Positions 1 through 10,138 of a stretch of DNA of 64,000 nt are shown here, one piece after another (the first letter of the stretch is position 1; each line of letters begins with the position of its first letter). The translations under genes and the position numbers were made by a program. The DNA is taken from assembly GCF_040954645.1 (NCBI RefSeq), contig NC_092805.1, positions 14,216,741-14,280,740 on the forward strand, written 5' to 3'. A model generated the notes under the pieces. That model saw only the letters and a list, made by a program, of their open reading frames with translations. It searched no databases and was not told the origin of the DNA. The DNA is from Diabrotica undecimpunctata (lineage: Eukaryota > Arthropoda > Insecta > Coleoptera > Chrysomelidae).

Positions 1-375
1 CCAACGATTTCTGTCACTGGTCATTTCTTTTAACTCAGCTAACAAAGTCAAAATAGTTCAAACAAAATGTCGGTTAGGTTGAAGACGTTTTAAAATCGTT
101 TGTCGTCTCTATATCAAATATTGATTAAAAATATTATACCAAGTTACGTATTCCGATGTTCAACACTAGATGGTGATTTTACTCTTTGCTTAAAATTATT
201 AGAGCAGAATAATGTTTCTATCCTAGTCCGCAATTATACTGTAATACATACATTCACGCTTTTATCCGTTATAATACCGTAACAAACGAAGGAAAAAGTG
301 GTTAGCATAGTTTTGCGCAGTTCAAAAGCATATTCCAACTTTTTGCCTTAATGTACATAGACACGAAATACGTAC
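1..375. other. intron or flanking DNA, nothing recognised
   Basis: AT-rich sequence downstream, in the minus-strand sense, of the second aquaporin exon. No further aquaporin exon, RNA or repeat is visible. It is most likely the next aquaporin intron, because a good splice donor (gtacgt on the minus strand) sits at its edge. Confidence 0.4.
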
Positions 376-519
376 CCTGTGAAATCCAGTGCCACAAAGG
401 CATCCGCTAATTTGACAAACGACGTACAGCAATGTTTGTTTTAAATTAATTTCGCCCAGAATGTACGCTGAGAGGGTAACTACAGGATTTACGTAAGCGC
501 CAGAAATGTGCCCCAACAT
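376..519 (-). CDS. aquaporin, internal exon with first NPA-type loop
   Basis: This exon encodes 48 residues of a major intrinsic protein, a membrane channel for water or small solutes. The segment GHISGAYVNPVVTLSAYILG is loop B with the first pore motif, followed by the start of the next membrane helix. The motif reads NPV instead of the usual NPA. The exon is bounded on the minus strand by a good acceptor (tttatttgcag) and a donor (gtacgt). It starts in phase 0, which fits the end of the upstream exon at 4224-4516; together they give the expected order of helix 2, loop B and helix 3. Later exons, including the second NPA motif, were not found and presumably lie left of the window. Some insect aquaporin-like glyceroporins have variant NPA boxes, so the exact subfamily is left open. 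Confidence 0.8.
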
Positions 520-756
520 CTGCAAATAAAAACGACGGTTGGTTTGTTTAATAATAAGTCGATTGTTGAAAGAGTACTAGTATAGCCATATTATTAATAA
601 TTAAACATGTATATTCCTTTCAGGGATTGCTAACAGTGGTAAACAGATAATTTAATTTCCGTTAAAAAACAAAAAGTCAGGCAAAAACAAAAATAATATT
701 CATAAACTATAAAAGTGAGTTGATATGACTGCCTCGCTAGTTTGCAATACATCAAA

Positions 757-1258
757 ATACAGGGTATCCCCGAAAATAGTATAGATATAAGGCACCATTT
801 AGAGCAAAAAAGTCTTATAACAATTTTTTTCTAAATTCAACCGTTTGACCAGTACGAAAATCTAAACGTAGACAGTTACAACTTTAATAAACAGATATTT
901 TGGATATACCGCGAACATGTTTTCGATTCGTGAGTACCATGATATTATGTTGATTATTTATCGAGAAGCGCAGTGTAACAGTAATTTAGATGTCCAAATT
1001 TATGTCGGGAATTTATGTATATTGAAATGCCAAAAAACGTTCATCGAACATTTAGGGAACAACTTCTACATCCATACCACTATCAAAGAGTTCAAAATTT
1101 ACAACAAGGTAGTCTTCCTCTAAAATTAACATTTTGTAGGTGGTTTCAAGATACACTCGTCAGAGAACCTGAATCCATCTAAAGTATTATATGCGGATGA
1201 AGCATGTTTCACGAGAAACGGTGTGTATAGTTTTCATAATTGCCACATATGGGGTGCT
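757..1258 (+). pseudogene. mariner-like DDE transposase remnant, left part
   Basis: Read with one frame change and a stop, the plus strand gives MFSIREYHDIMLIIYREA (a helix-turn-helix-like start), then HPYHYQRVQNLQQG, and then ADEACFTRNGVYSFHNCHIW. The last block matches the first-aspartate region of Tc1/mariner-superfamily transposases common in insects. A terminus-like sequence with tatccccgaaaatagt lies at about 757-790. Its inverted partner lies at about 3028-3063, beyond the neighbouring piggyBac element. Coding sequence stops abruptly at about 1258, where minus-strand piggyBac sequence starts. The copy is clearly dead. The superfamily call rests on motif resemblance only. Confidence 0.6.
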
Positions 1259-2982
1259 TACCAGTACTTCTTTCGGAATACCTTTCCGATTTTTTCGTAG
1301 TGTTCTTACTAGGTGCGTTTGTCTGCTTTGTAACTTTTCAGCTAGCTCTACGCTGGTGTACCAGTTTTCAGTGTACAATGTCATTCCTTTATCGTCCATA
1401 AGTTCAAATACTACTTTAGTTGCCACAGAAATGCCAGCAATTTTGTCTGCACCACAATAAATTTTGCACTGATACGTATACCCCCCATTGAGGCATAGCT
1501 TAAAGAGTTTAATTCCAAATTTATGTTTCTTTCCTTTCACATATTGGCGAAATTTTAAACGCCCGCGAAAGGGTACCATTGTTTCATCTATGCAAATATT
1601 TTCGTCTTTTTAAATTTGGAATTTAGCAAAGTTACCAGGGACTGAACTTTGTACAGTCTGTCTTCTGCTTGACATAAATCATTATTTGCGAAGTGCCACA
1701 AACGCAAAAAAATTTCAAATCTATTTCGAGACATATATCCTGCAGCTTTTGACCAGTATAAATCGGAATTTCTCCAATAATCAGCCAGTTTAGGTTTATG
1801 GTCCAGACCCATCCAAATCAGTACCCCCAAAAAGCAGTACATTTCAGTCACGTCTGTGTCTCTCCATTCATGCAGTATTGAAGATGGACCGATGGTTTCT
1901 TCAACGATGTTATTCACCATCACCTGATTTGCGTATATGTTGGTTTGATCGACAATAATGCTGATAATTTCTTCGTCTACAAAAAGTCTGAAGTAGGCGA
2001 ATTCTTTTTCATTTTTCATGTTTAGGACTTCTTCTGTTAATTGTATATTTTCTTCAAAATTAAAATTTCTCATATCGCCAAATAATAATCCCCAATCAGC
2101 CACTGTATTTTCTTCTTTCCCTGAAGAATCTTGATTATCTGACTCATCGCTATCTGAAACAAAAAAAAAACAAAATGTAACAGCATGTCAATAGAATATA
2201 TAAATTTGCATTCAAATGTAGTCGTACATAACAACTTGTCTCATTCGCACATAAACATGACCTTATTACCCTTGTAATTTTCTACCCTCTCTCGCAAGCT
2301 CATTGGGATATAAGAAAATAATTACAACATGATATATGTACTTATAACATAAATAACTATTATTTCATTGGCAAATATGTATAAGTATATAAACTATCAG
2401 TTACTGCCCTATATTTATTTATTGATCTAAATTCAAACTTACCCTTTGTCGTTATCCGAGGTCTTTTAGTTGGTATGTCACTGCTGTTTCGTGAACTCTC
2501 TGTTTCGTAGTCAGGATCTTCTTCAGACTCATTCTCAAATGGATCATCATTATTATTACTCATATCTGATATTTCATCCCATAATGCGGGGCCCATAATG
2601 CGAAGTCGGGCCTGTTCTCTCTCATATGATGACATTTTATACACTTATACAAGAAAAACTACCTTTCGGAATAAATGAACTGCACGATGCAACGTTTAGA
2701 GTTGAACTAACAAATACAAGCCAACGTCACGCTACCGTTTTATACAAGATACGACAAGTCTAGACCGTGTATCCGTACTTATACACGCGGCGTAGAATAA
2801 AAAATGCTTTTCCAGGCCACGTGTATATTTTCCGTACACTAGTCAAACTACAAAAAATATAATTAAATTATTTAAGCAATGTATCTAAGGTATGTTGATA
2901 AACGATTTTAAATACATTTTCATAAAAAAATTAGTGTGGCGCACAGGACCCTTATGGTGAATTTGATGTGGCAGTCAAAGTG
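1259..2982 (-). mobile_element. piggyBac-like element, truncated, with an intron in its transposase
   Basis: The minus strand encodes a piggyBac-family DDE transposase. Exon 1 (ATG near 2635, to 2443) begins MSSYEREQARLRIMG and is acidic. An intron of 289 bp (2154-2442, donor gtaagt, acceptor a T-run then cag) joins in frame to exon 2, which has VADWGLLFGDM and a HEWRDTDVTEMYCFLGVLIW block. A frameshift near 1600-1610 is followed by CIDETMVPFRGRLKFRQY, which includes the first catalytic aspartate. The second site reads YTENWYTS where an aspartate is usual (DN to EN), suggesting inactivity. The C-terminal third is missing; sequence breaks at about 1258. The right end has a TTAA (2983-2986) next to cactttgactgcc read inward, which is typical of piggyBac. 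The element sits inside a mariner-like element, inside an aquaporin intron. Confidence 0.85.
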
Positions 2983-2986
2983 TTAA

Positions 2987-3063
2987 AGGACTTTTTTGTT
3001 CCAAATTGTGTATTAAATCCATACCTTAAAGGAACGCACTATGTTCGGGGACACTCTGTATAC
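2987..3063. mobile_element. other end of the mariner-like element split by piggyBac
   Basis: Just outside the piggyBac TTAA, about 77 bp end in a sequence (ttcggggacactctgtatac) that is inverted relative to the terminus-like sequence near 757-790. The simplest reading is that the two are the ends of one mariner-like element entered by piggyBac. Confidence 0.4.
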
Positions 3064-3204
3064 GTGATATTATGTGGTAGATTTTTGGAGTTATCCTAAT
3101 TTTGAAACTTATTAGTTTATTTTTATTACCAATAAATAATACGATAATACACGAGTTGATATATACATGTATTCATCTTATCCTCGAAAATCCTTTGTAC
3201 ATCA

Positions 3205-3765
3205 TCGTGTTATCATCATCATTCAATCTTCGCTTATCCACTGCTGGACATAGATCTCCCTCATAATTTTCCATCTATTTCGATCTTGTGCCTCTTGCAT
3301 CCAATTCCTATGACAACGTTTTAGATCGTCAGTCCAACGTGTTGGTGGACGACCTCTGCTTCAGTAGGCATCATCTCTTGGTTTCCATTCCAGTATCCGC
3401 TTTGTCCATCTATTATCTGTCATTCGAGCCACGTGACCTGCCCAGTTCCATTTCAGTGTTGCTACTCTCTCTACTGCATCAGACACTCCTGTTCTTTGTC
3501 GTAGCTGGCGATTTGGGATCTTGTCTCGTAGTGAAACGCCCAACATAGCACGCTCCATCGCTCTTTGACACACACGGATCTTTTGAACTGTTCTCCTTGT
3601 CATGGTCAACGTTTCCGCACCGTAAGTTAACACTGGAAAAACACACTGATTAAACGTTTTCCTTTTAAGGCATATTGGTATATCAGACGATTTAAAAATA
3701 TGGTTCAGCTTGCCGAAGGCTGCCCAAGTCAGTCTTATACGACGGAGAATCATCGGACTTATCAT
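3205..3765 (-). pseudogene. LINE reverse-transcriptase C-terminus, RTE-like, 3' end
   Basis: The minus strand encodes the C-terminal part of an apurinic-endonuclease-type non-LTR retrotransposon. Visible are LTWAAFGKLNHIFKSS, CVFPVLTYGAETLTMTRR and LKWNWAGHVARMTDNRWTKR. The region closely resembles the end of the element at 38282-39532. The 3' end reads cagcagtggataagcg and then ATGATGATG repeats, the tail used by this family. The 5' part is missing, as expected from incomplete reverse transcription. Confidence 0.85.
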
Positions 3766-3769
3766 CGTG

Positions 3770-3960
3770 TTATATTAAACCTAAAGCTAAGATTAATACT
3801 ATTAGGATTCCGGGTTGAACCGCGTCGATTATCATAGCGCTGAGCTTTCGACGTGCATCTGATGTCTTCTTCAGGGCTTCCGAGGTCTCAGTCTCCCTGA
3901 AACCTACTACTGTTAAGTTTAATTGTACTAACCGCGGAAATCTTTCGGAACATTAAAAAG
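3770..3960 (-). repeat. dispersed repeat with a hammerhead-like motif
   Basis: On the minus strand, about 3838-3880 reads CTGAAGA, then a short hairpin (GAC pairing with GTC), then GAAAGCTC. This resembles a hammerhead ribozyme core (CUGANGA, stem II, GAAA, then a cleavable triplet), except for one extra base between the A of CUGANGA and stem II. The same layout occurs in two repeats at 48.6 and 54.2 kb. Function is not shown by sequence alone. Confidence 0.35.
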
Positions 3961-4223
3961 TTTACAAGTTTACATAAGTTTAAAAGTTTATATAATTTCC
4001 CGTAGTACTCTGATCATGACAAAGAAGCGGAACTGGCGATTTGTCCTTGTTTGTGGCTTATTATTTTAAAATCAACTGATTTATACAGATGATTTTAATG
4101 GAATATAAGTAAGCCATATTTTCTTTTTATACACACTGCATACCGTTAATTTAGTTAAAGCGACTTTATCAATAAATGTCGAAAGAACGTACTTGAAATT
4201 GTGAACCAAGAGAAATTTCTTAC

Positions 4224-4516
4224 CTGTATGACTACTGTTACAGCCAGTCCAGCTGCCATGCTAACGTGTAAAACGGTAGCATCCCCCTGGATGTCCAAAG
4301 TGGCCCCAGTACACGAAAGAAACAGTAAAACGGCAGTTCCAAAAAATTCTGACGCTCCGCAAATAACTAAGTCCTTCAGAGTTACACGTCTCGCTGACTG
4401 TTCATTATTGTCTGGAAATATTACCAAAGTTTCTGAAATTTGACGTAAATAAAATTCATCGATTACTTTGAGCACAGTTAACACAACAAACGAAATAGCT
4501 AAAGAACCAAAAAGAA
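4224..4516 (-). CDS. aquaporin, upstream exon (membrane helices 1-2)
   Basis: This minus-strand exon encodes LFGSLAISFVVLTVLKVIDE, a hydrophilic linker, and then CGASEFFGTAVLLFLSCTGA and AAGLAVTVVIQ. The E-F-F-G-T-A-x-L-L-F segment is the hallmark first helix of the aquaporin core, and the end is helix 2. The acceptor is cattttttag and the donor is cag before gtaaga. It ends in phase 0 and joins directly to the exon at 376-519, so the pair spells VVIQ then MLGHISGAYVNP. The hydrophobic segment before the core helix suggests an N-terminal extension or an extra exon upstream, which I could not locate to the right. Confidence 0.8.
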
Positions 4517-4968
4517 CTAAAAAATGAAGCGGTAATCAAAAATAATGATTATGAAACAAATAGACAATAAAAAAGGTAGATTTTACACATTTATTTTTGT
4601 TTAAAAGTGTATATCGGACAAACAGTGCGAAGTTTTAAGAACGCTTAGGGGAACACACTCTTATAGATTATCATCCAATTCTTGAAAACTTACAATCCTT
4701 AAATGAAAACTTTTTAATCTAACTTTAAGAGGCAGAATAACAACGTAGTATCAACACTTACTCTCCGTGTTTATTGGTTCTTTTCCCCACAGGTTATTCA
4801 ATAATTTCTGCCTTTAAACCTTTACATGCCGAACTATATGTTCTTTTTTTTAATACGTCATCTTGTGACTAAATAGTGGTCTAAATTTTCTTTCTCTATT
4901 TTTTTGTTGTAACATTTTTCTAAGGATTTTACTTTCTATTTAGTAGAATACTTATTATACCTTCGTCT
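4517..4968. other. AT-rich intron or upstream DNA, nothing seen
   Basis: No convincing exon, RNA gene or repeat is visible between the aquaporin exon and the next LINE. A first aquaporin exon with the start codon may lie further right but was not recognised. Confidence 0.4.
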
Positions 4969-5976
4969 TTATTTGTTAATTATATTAATTCTGCTGTTAC
5001 ATCCCGATTTTGGTGTCTCTGCTGATGTTGTTACTTTTGTTTTTTTCCCAGTACGTTCACATGTTTTATCCATCCGACGTAGAACCTCTATGTTTGTTAT
5101 TCGGTCCACCCAGGAGATCCTCAGTATCCGTCTATAACACCACATCTCAAACGCCTCGAGTGTTCCCATGGGTGCCTCGGTTAGTGTCCATGATTCAACC
5201 CCATAGAGCAGCACTGTAAACACGTAGCATCTCAATAAACGGATTTTCGTTTTTAAGGGTAGGTCGTGGCTCTTAAATATCTTGTTCATTCTAACAAATG
5301 CTGACCTGGCTTTTTCAATTCTCTGTTTTATCTCAACTGAGTGGTCCCATTGGTCGTTAATGGTGGTTCCTAAATAGTAGTAACGGGGCACTTGGAGTAT
5401 TTGTTGCTGATCTACCAGTAATTGATTAGGTGGAATATGCTTCTTACTGATGACCATGTACTTTGTTTTCTTGATGTTAAAATCAAGCCCGTATTCTTGA
5501 CTGATTCTCCACAATTGCGTTACTAGTGTCTGTAAACCCTAAACTGTCTGCAAAGAGGATGATGTCGTCTGCATATCTGATGTTATTCAGGCGCTCACCA
5601 TTTATGAGAATACCCTCTTCGATATGCTCTAAGGCCTGGCTCATGACGTGTTCCGAATAGACGTTAAATAATAGGGGAGAGAGTATGCAGCCCTGTCGTA
5701 CTCCTCTCTTTATTGCACCTTCTTCTGGTAGTTGGTCTTTCACCCGAATGGTTGCTAATTGGTTGTAGTATATGTTTTTGATTACTCGAAGGTCTTTGTT
5801 ATCCAGATCAGTTGCCTTTACTATATCCATGAGCTTATCGTGCTTGATTCTGTCGAAAGCTTTCTGGTAGTCGATAAAGCATACATAAATATCGCAGTTG
5901 ACGTCTCTGCACCTTTGAAATAATACCTGAACCGCGAACAAGGCTTCTCTTGTACCTAACGCATCCCTGGATCCCT
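4969..5976 (-). pseudogene. LINE reverse transcriptase, frameshifted
   Basis: Two overlapping minus-strand frames make one reverse-transcriptase segment. The first (5976 to about 5490) has LGTREALFAVQVLFQRC, CFIDYQKAFDRIKHDKLM, GVRQGCILSPLLFNVY and the catalytic IRYADDIILFAD. The second has FNIKKTKYMVISKKHIPP, VPRYYYLGTTINDQWDHS and LEAFEMWCYRRILRISW. The frame change is near 5500. Both the 5' endonuclease part and the last part of the C-terminus are absent. The YADD box is intact, but the copy cannot make a full protein. It belongs to the insect LINE group with LEAFEMWCYRR in the C-terminus. Confidence 0.9.
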
Positions 5977-5984
5977 TATATAAT

Positions 5985-6345
5985 TATGTGTCCCAGAGGT
6001 CTAAGTCTCAGTATCTACGCTTTAATAAATCTAACCATATCTTCTCCCTTAATTATATCTCTTATTTCATGGTTCATTCTTCTTTTAATTTCTCCGTTTT
6101 CCATTCTTATCGGGCCCATAATTCTTCTGAGGATTTTCCTTTCGAATATTCTCAATTTTTCTCCATCTTTATCTGCGAGGCACATTGTGTCAGCTGCGTA
6201 TGTACTGGTCTGATAACAACTCTGTATACTTTCAGTTTTGTATTTCTGGATAGATTCTTGTCCTTCATTAGTCTATGGTATCTTCATTATGTTTTGTTGC
6301 TTGCCAGTATTCTTAGACTTATTCACTTCTTGCCGAAGAAAGCAG
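5985..6345 (-). pseudogene. LINE C-terminal fragment (second family)
   Basis: With a frame change, the minus strand reads RLMKDKNLSRNTKLKVYR and then KLRIFERKILRRIMGPIR and KRRMNHEIRDIIKGEDMVRF. This matches the C-termini of the elements at 12703-13904 and 15965-17124. It directly abuts the LINE at 4969-5976, and the junction is probably an insertion boundary. Confidence 0.75.
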
Positions 6346-6690
6346 CAACGCCGGAGAACGATCCGGTCACGTATCAACTATAAGTCATAATATTTTTTGT
6401 ACCAAAGCACAGAACAAATAAATGGCAACTGTATAAACTATTTAACGAATTATTTAAAAATATGCTGTTTGTACTTTGACGTAATACATTTCTACTGAGT
6501 AAGAGCGGCGTATTTTAAATCCAATAAAAAAGAACCACCGCTTAATGATGATATACCATAAGTCTCAGAAGTAATTTGTACCTAATTACTTGTACTCAAC
6601 CGAAAGAATATTTATTCAGCTACACTTAAACGGTGGTAGAGAACCTACCCGTTCCACTTCTCATTTTTTTACCATTCACAATTACTCCCA
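6346..6690. other. intergenic DNA, nothing recognised
   Basis: AT-rich sequence with no supported gene or repeat. Confidence 0.4.
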
Positions 6691-6780
6691 AGCATTTAAG
6701 ATCGAAATAGATGAAAAATTATGAGGGAGATCTATGTCCAGCAGTGGATAAGCGAAGATTGAATGATGATGATGATGATT
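6691..6780 (+). repeat. solo 3' tail of the RTE-like LINE
   Basis: The sequence gatcgaaatagatgaaaaat, then cagcagtggataagcgaaga, then five GAT units is almost identical, on the opposite strand, to the 3' end at 3205-3290. It is a severely 5'-truncated copy. Confidence 0.8.
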
Positions 6781-7570
6781 TAAATTGTTAACCTTTTAAA
6801 AGTGTAGTTTTCTATCGTGATTTCTCTCGTCTTCTTATTCATTTTTCTATGGCAGACTTTATATTTTGTTTTTCTTCGTTAATTTCTAGACCTCATTTCC
6901 GTACTTCCTTTGCCAGGATTGTTAATGCTTCGTTTAACCTTACCTCTACTATTTGTGTTGTGTGACGAGTGTGCTATAGTTTCTTTAATCTCGCTGGCAT
7001 TTACGCTTCCTTCTATCTTTGGTAATATGTTACGCTTATATCAGGATATCTATTTTCTTATGAATCTCCACATCTTTTTTAATAACTTTTCATAAATCTA
7101 TTTCTTATGAGAAATTTTTGTTAGCATTGACATTTTCATTTAAATTTTAATGTAAATTTCGCGTACTGATCAATATGGAGACATATTATATATCTTTGAC
7201 TTACTGACGCAAAGCAGAAAGCGGAAACGAATTACTTGAACCGGAAATTTTCAGGAATTAGGGATTATTACAATAATACGCTTCCTCCGCTTCGTCAAAG
7301 AATTAATGTGGAGGAGCATTATCGTCAAACTTATATCTTACTTTACGAAGATATTCCCCAAATCGGCCTTTCACGCTATGCGAATTTGAGTATACCCAAT
7401 CAACAAAAGCTCGCCAAATACTGTTATGCATTTCAGCTAATACATATTTATATTAGATGGTCAATTCATACCTATCGTCAATAAGGTATTAGAGAAATGA
7501 AAAAAAGATAAAATATGAGAAACTTAAACCCAAATTATTAGCAATATAATGAATTTATAAAAATTTAAAA
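6781..7570. other. unassigned AT-rich DNA
   Basis: It holds an 82-codon open frame at 7236-7484 that I do not recognise. That frame has no splice or regulatory support and is not called as a gene. Confidence 0.35.
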
Positions 7571-7572
7571 CA

Positions 7573-7630
7573 ATTTACTATTTTTATTGGGAATAAGCCA
7601 CAATTTTACTTCAAAATTAAGTTTATTTAA
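7573..7630 (+). repeat. partial copy of the 'gggaataagccacaatt' repeat
   Basis: This stretch shares ttactattt...gggaataagccacaatt with the outer end of the palindromic insert at 37080-37342 and, inverted, with 11065-11150. Confidence 0.65.
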
Positions 7631-8250
7631 GTCTACTGACAATTCCGAGTTCCAACATCGAAAAGAATCGATCCTACTGTAAATCGATAATCTCAACGGA
7701 AATAAGGGCACGTGCGACAATCGTAGCGAACTGCGATTGCCTATAGATAAAGTCACGTTGAGATGGCAGTGTACGGATATAGGATAACAGCGTTGCCAAT
7801 TCTACTGCCATTGTAAGTTTTGTTACTTTTGTAAAATAAGCAGGGCCAAACTCACGGTAAACTAAGATATGTTTAGGTAAGCTAAAGTTGTTAATAGAAA
7901 ATTCGTGAATGAAATAAATGGTAATAATTCCTAAAATGCTTTTATACATAATACCGCAGTTAATAGGGAAAAAAATATGAAAAATATTCTACAGGTTTTT
8001 TAATGTTCTAAACGGTAGATAAGGGATAACTGATGATAATTCCTTGAAGAATTACAGCCAATTTTGCTTTGTTTATTTTTTAAAGAAAGATGAAGTTTGG
8101 AAAAAATCATTTTTTTGCCTATTTTGTTCCTCGTGCATTTTAGGGAAAAATGTTTCAAATAAATGTTGCAGATCTTAAACAGTTTTTTAATTTTTAGTTT
8201 GTAAATTAAAATACATAAACAAATGACTGAGATAATTGCAAAAAACCCCT
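7631..8250. other. unassigned DNA
   Basis: No coding or repeat signal that I can support. Confidence 0.35.
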
Positions 8251-8530
8251 AATTGAGGCCCCTAGAACACAAGGGTGTAAGTGCAGTTGCTTATCACTTA
8301 GCAACTGATATCTAACAACAGGCACGTACTTTTGGCTTCAAACTTTCTACATTAACAACAATAACACCATCAAAAATTACATGTCGTTGAAAACATGCTG
8401 AAAACTGAAAAAGTGCTACCTAGGTTTTTAAATTTATATCTTATAATATCTTATATATAAACTTTGAACAAAGATTTTTCAAAACTTTGTTTTTGGCACT
8501 TACACCCCTTGTGTTCTAGGGGCCTCAATT
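8251..8530. mobile_element. 280 bp non-autonomous element with terminal inverted repeats
   Basis: The left end (8251-8284) reads AATTGAGGCCCCTAGAACAC and continues to GTGTAAGTGC. The right end (8496-8530) is its inverse, so the TIRs are about 34 bp and nearly perfect. The element at 15295-15874 shares the AATTGAGG start and the GTAAGTGC inner end, as well as a subterminal CAAAACTTT...TTTTGG block. AATT on both sides may be a 4 bp target duplication or part of the TIR. There is no coding capacity. It lies 171 bp from the stop of the transposase at 8702-10045; whether that enzyme moves it is unknown. Confidence 0.8.
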
Positions 8531-8701
8531 GTGCACTAATTTATTAAATGTTCATAACTTTATTTTTTGCATAATGACGTCTAATATAACTACTTGAAAT
8601 TATGTCGATTAATGAGTTATTTAAGTGTGCTACATTTCAACCAGATCAACTAAATATTTTATTACCTCTACTGAGAAAAGAATACCCCCGAAAAACAATT
8701 T

Positions 8702-10045
8702 TCAATCATCTTCATTTTCATAATCTAGTTCATCTTCAGAGTCATCGTTTAATGAAATTCTAATAGGTTCAATGTCATCTTGAATGTTGTCTACTGTCCA
8801 AAAATTATTCTCCAATTTTATAACATGGTTGACGTAATTTTTCCAATGTCCATTGTTCTGTACTTTATCATAACCTTCATAAATCAATGTTTTAACGTCG
8901 TTTTGTTTGAAACTTGAATTCTTAGAGGACACGTACCGTTTCACTTCACTCCACACCATTTCTATTGGGTTCAGTTCACAGTGATAAGGCGGAAGTCTTA
9001 AGATATGTACATCTACGCGGCATTGTTCGTCACTGTGATTCCTGTATTTTTCACCAATACAATCAATTTTGTATTTGTCATAAATATTTTTAAATACATT
9101 AGCAGTTTCCAGAAGTTCATTTTTTAAGTAATCTTCTTCAAAATAAATGTCCTTTTCATAGAGCCACTCCTTAATTTGACGTTTCACCCAATATTGTTTG
9201 GGAAAATTTAATTTCCTAGAGTGATAAGATGCATTGTCCAAGATAATGACATTCTTTTTATTTTTTGGGAGATTCGGTATTAACATCTCTTCAAACCATT
9301 TTTCAAATAGATCTCCGTCCATCTCTTCATGGTAATCTTCAGCACCTTTTTTGGCAAGAAAAGTGATGTCAGCACCTTCAACAAATCCGTCTTTGTTTCC
9401 TGCATGGACTAAAACAAATCTTGGTCCTTTTCCGGTCGGAGTTTTTAAACCTGTGGTAAGTCCATTTACGAAAGCCTGTCGGCTATTTTTTATTGTTGTA
9501 TCTTGCCATACTTGCCCATTGGTTATTCCAGTATTAACCCATGATTCGTCCATATAAATGATATTGGCTTCTTCGTTCCTCAGTTTCTTTATTTCCCGGA
9601 GATAGTGACGCCTCCAAGCGACTATTTCTTGTTTTTCTATTAATATTGAATTTCTACCTTGTTTGCCATATATAAAACCCATGTCGTGCAATAGTCTTCT
9701 CAACGTACTCTTGGAAAAATTCGGAAGATGCTCCATTTGCTTAATTTTTTCTAGTACTACGTCAAGGGTTGGAGGAATATTGTCCATAAAAAAACCGTGC
9801 ACTACTTGTCTTATTCTAGACCGAGTTGCTTCATCATATCTATTCTCACGACTATTCAAATAACCGGTTCTTTTTTTTCTTATAGGAGTTACGAGTGGAC
9901 CATTTTTACTTTCACTTCTATATCGGAATATCGTTCGCTCAGAGACTCCAGTCATAGCAGAAACTTCCCGCACTATTGTTGATACACTTTTATCATTATT
10001 ACTGTTTGATAAATAGTTAAAAACATTTAACACTATTTTTTGCAT
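8702..10045 (-). CDS. intact DDE transposase, IS630/Tc1-mariner superfamily
   Basis: An uninterrupted 447-codon minus-strand frame. Residues about 21-45 (STIVREVSAMTGVSERTIFR) form a helix-turn-helix for DNA binding. The catalytic triad appears as D166 in IIYMDESW, D270 in VIILDNASYH and E362 in CELNPIEMVWSEVK. Between the last two there are about 91 residues, far more than the 34-41 usual in Tc1 and mariner. This spacing, with LPPYHCELNPIE, is typical of a widespread arthropod transposase-like family that I cannot name precisely. The C-terminus is strongly acidic (DDSEDELDYENEDD). Such enzymes cut and paste their element in the nucleus. There is no stop or frameshift, so the copy is recent or under selection. 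I did not find matching terminal repeats around it. Confidence 0.88.
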   Translation of the reverse strand: MQKIVLNVFNYLSNSNNDKSVSTIVREVSAMTGVSERTIFRYRSESKNGPLVTPIRKKRTGYLNSRENRYDEATRSRIRQVVHGFFMDNIPPTLDVVLEKIKQMEHLPNFSKSTLRRLLHDMGFIYGKQGRNSILIEKQEIVAWRRHYLREIKKLRNEEANIIYMDESWVNTGITNGQVWQDTTIKNSRQAFVNGLTTGLKTPTGKGPRFVLVHAGNKDGFVEGADITFLAKKGAEDYHEEMDGDLFEKWFEEMLIPNLPKNKKNVIILDNASYHSRKLNFPKQYWVKRQIKEWLYEKDIYFEEDYLKNELLETANVFKNIYDKYKIDCIGEKYRNHSDEQCRVDVHILRLPPYHCELNPIEMVWSEVKRYVSSKNSSFKQNDVKTLIYEGYDKVQNNGHWKNYVNHVIKLENNFWTVDNIQDDIEPIRISLNDDSEDELDYENEDD

Positions 10046-10138
10046 TCACTATTTAACAAATTACCGTTTTTGAATTTTATTACACTCGCGGCCATTTTGA
10101 CACTGACACGACACAAACGTCTGATATCAACTGAAAAT

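Noticed and set aside
3288..3548. Plus-strand open frame over the LINE end
   Set aside because: Antisense shadow of the minus-strand LINE C-terminus at 3205-3765.
7236..7484. 82-codon open frame
   Set aside because: No recognisable domain, no splice signals or partner exons, surrounded by repeats; length is within chance for AT-rich DNA.
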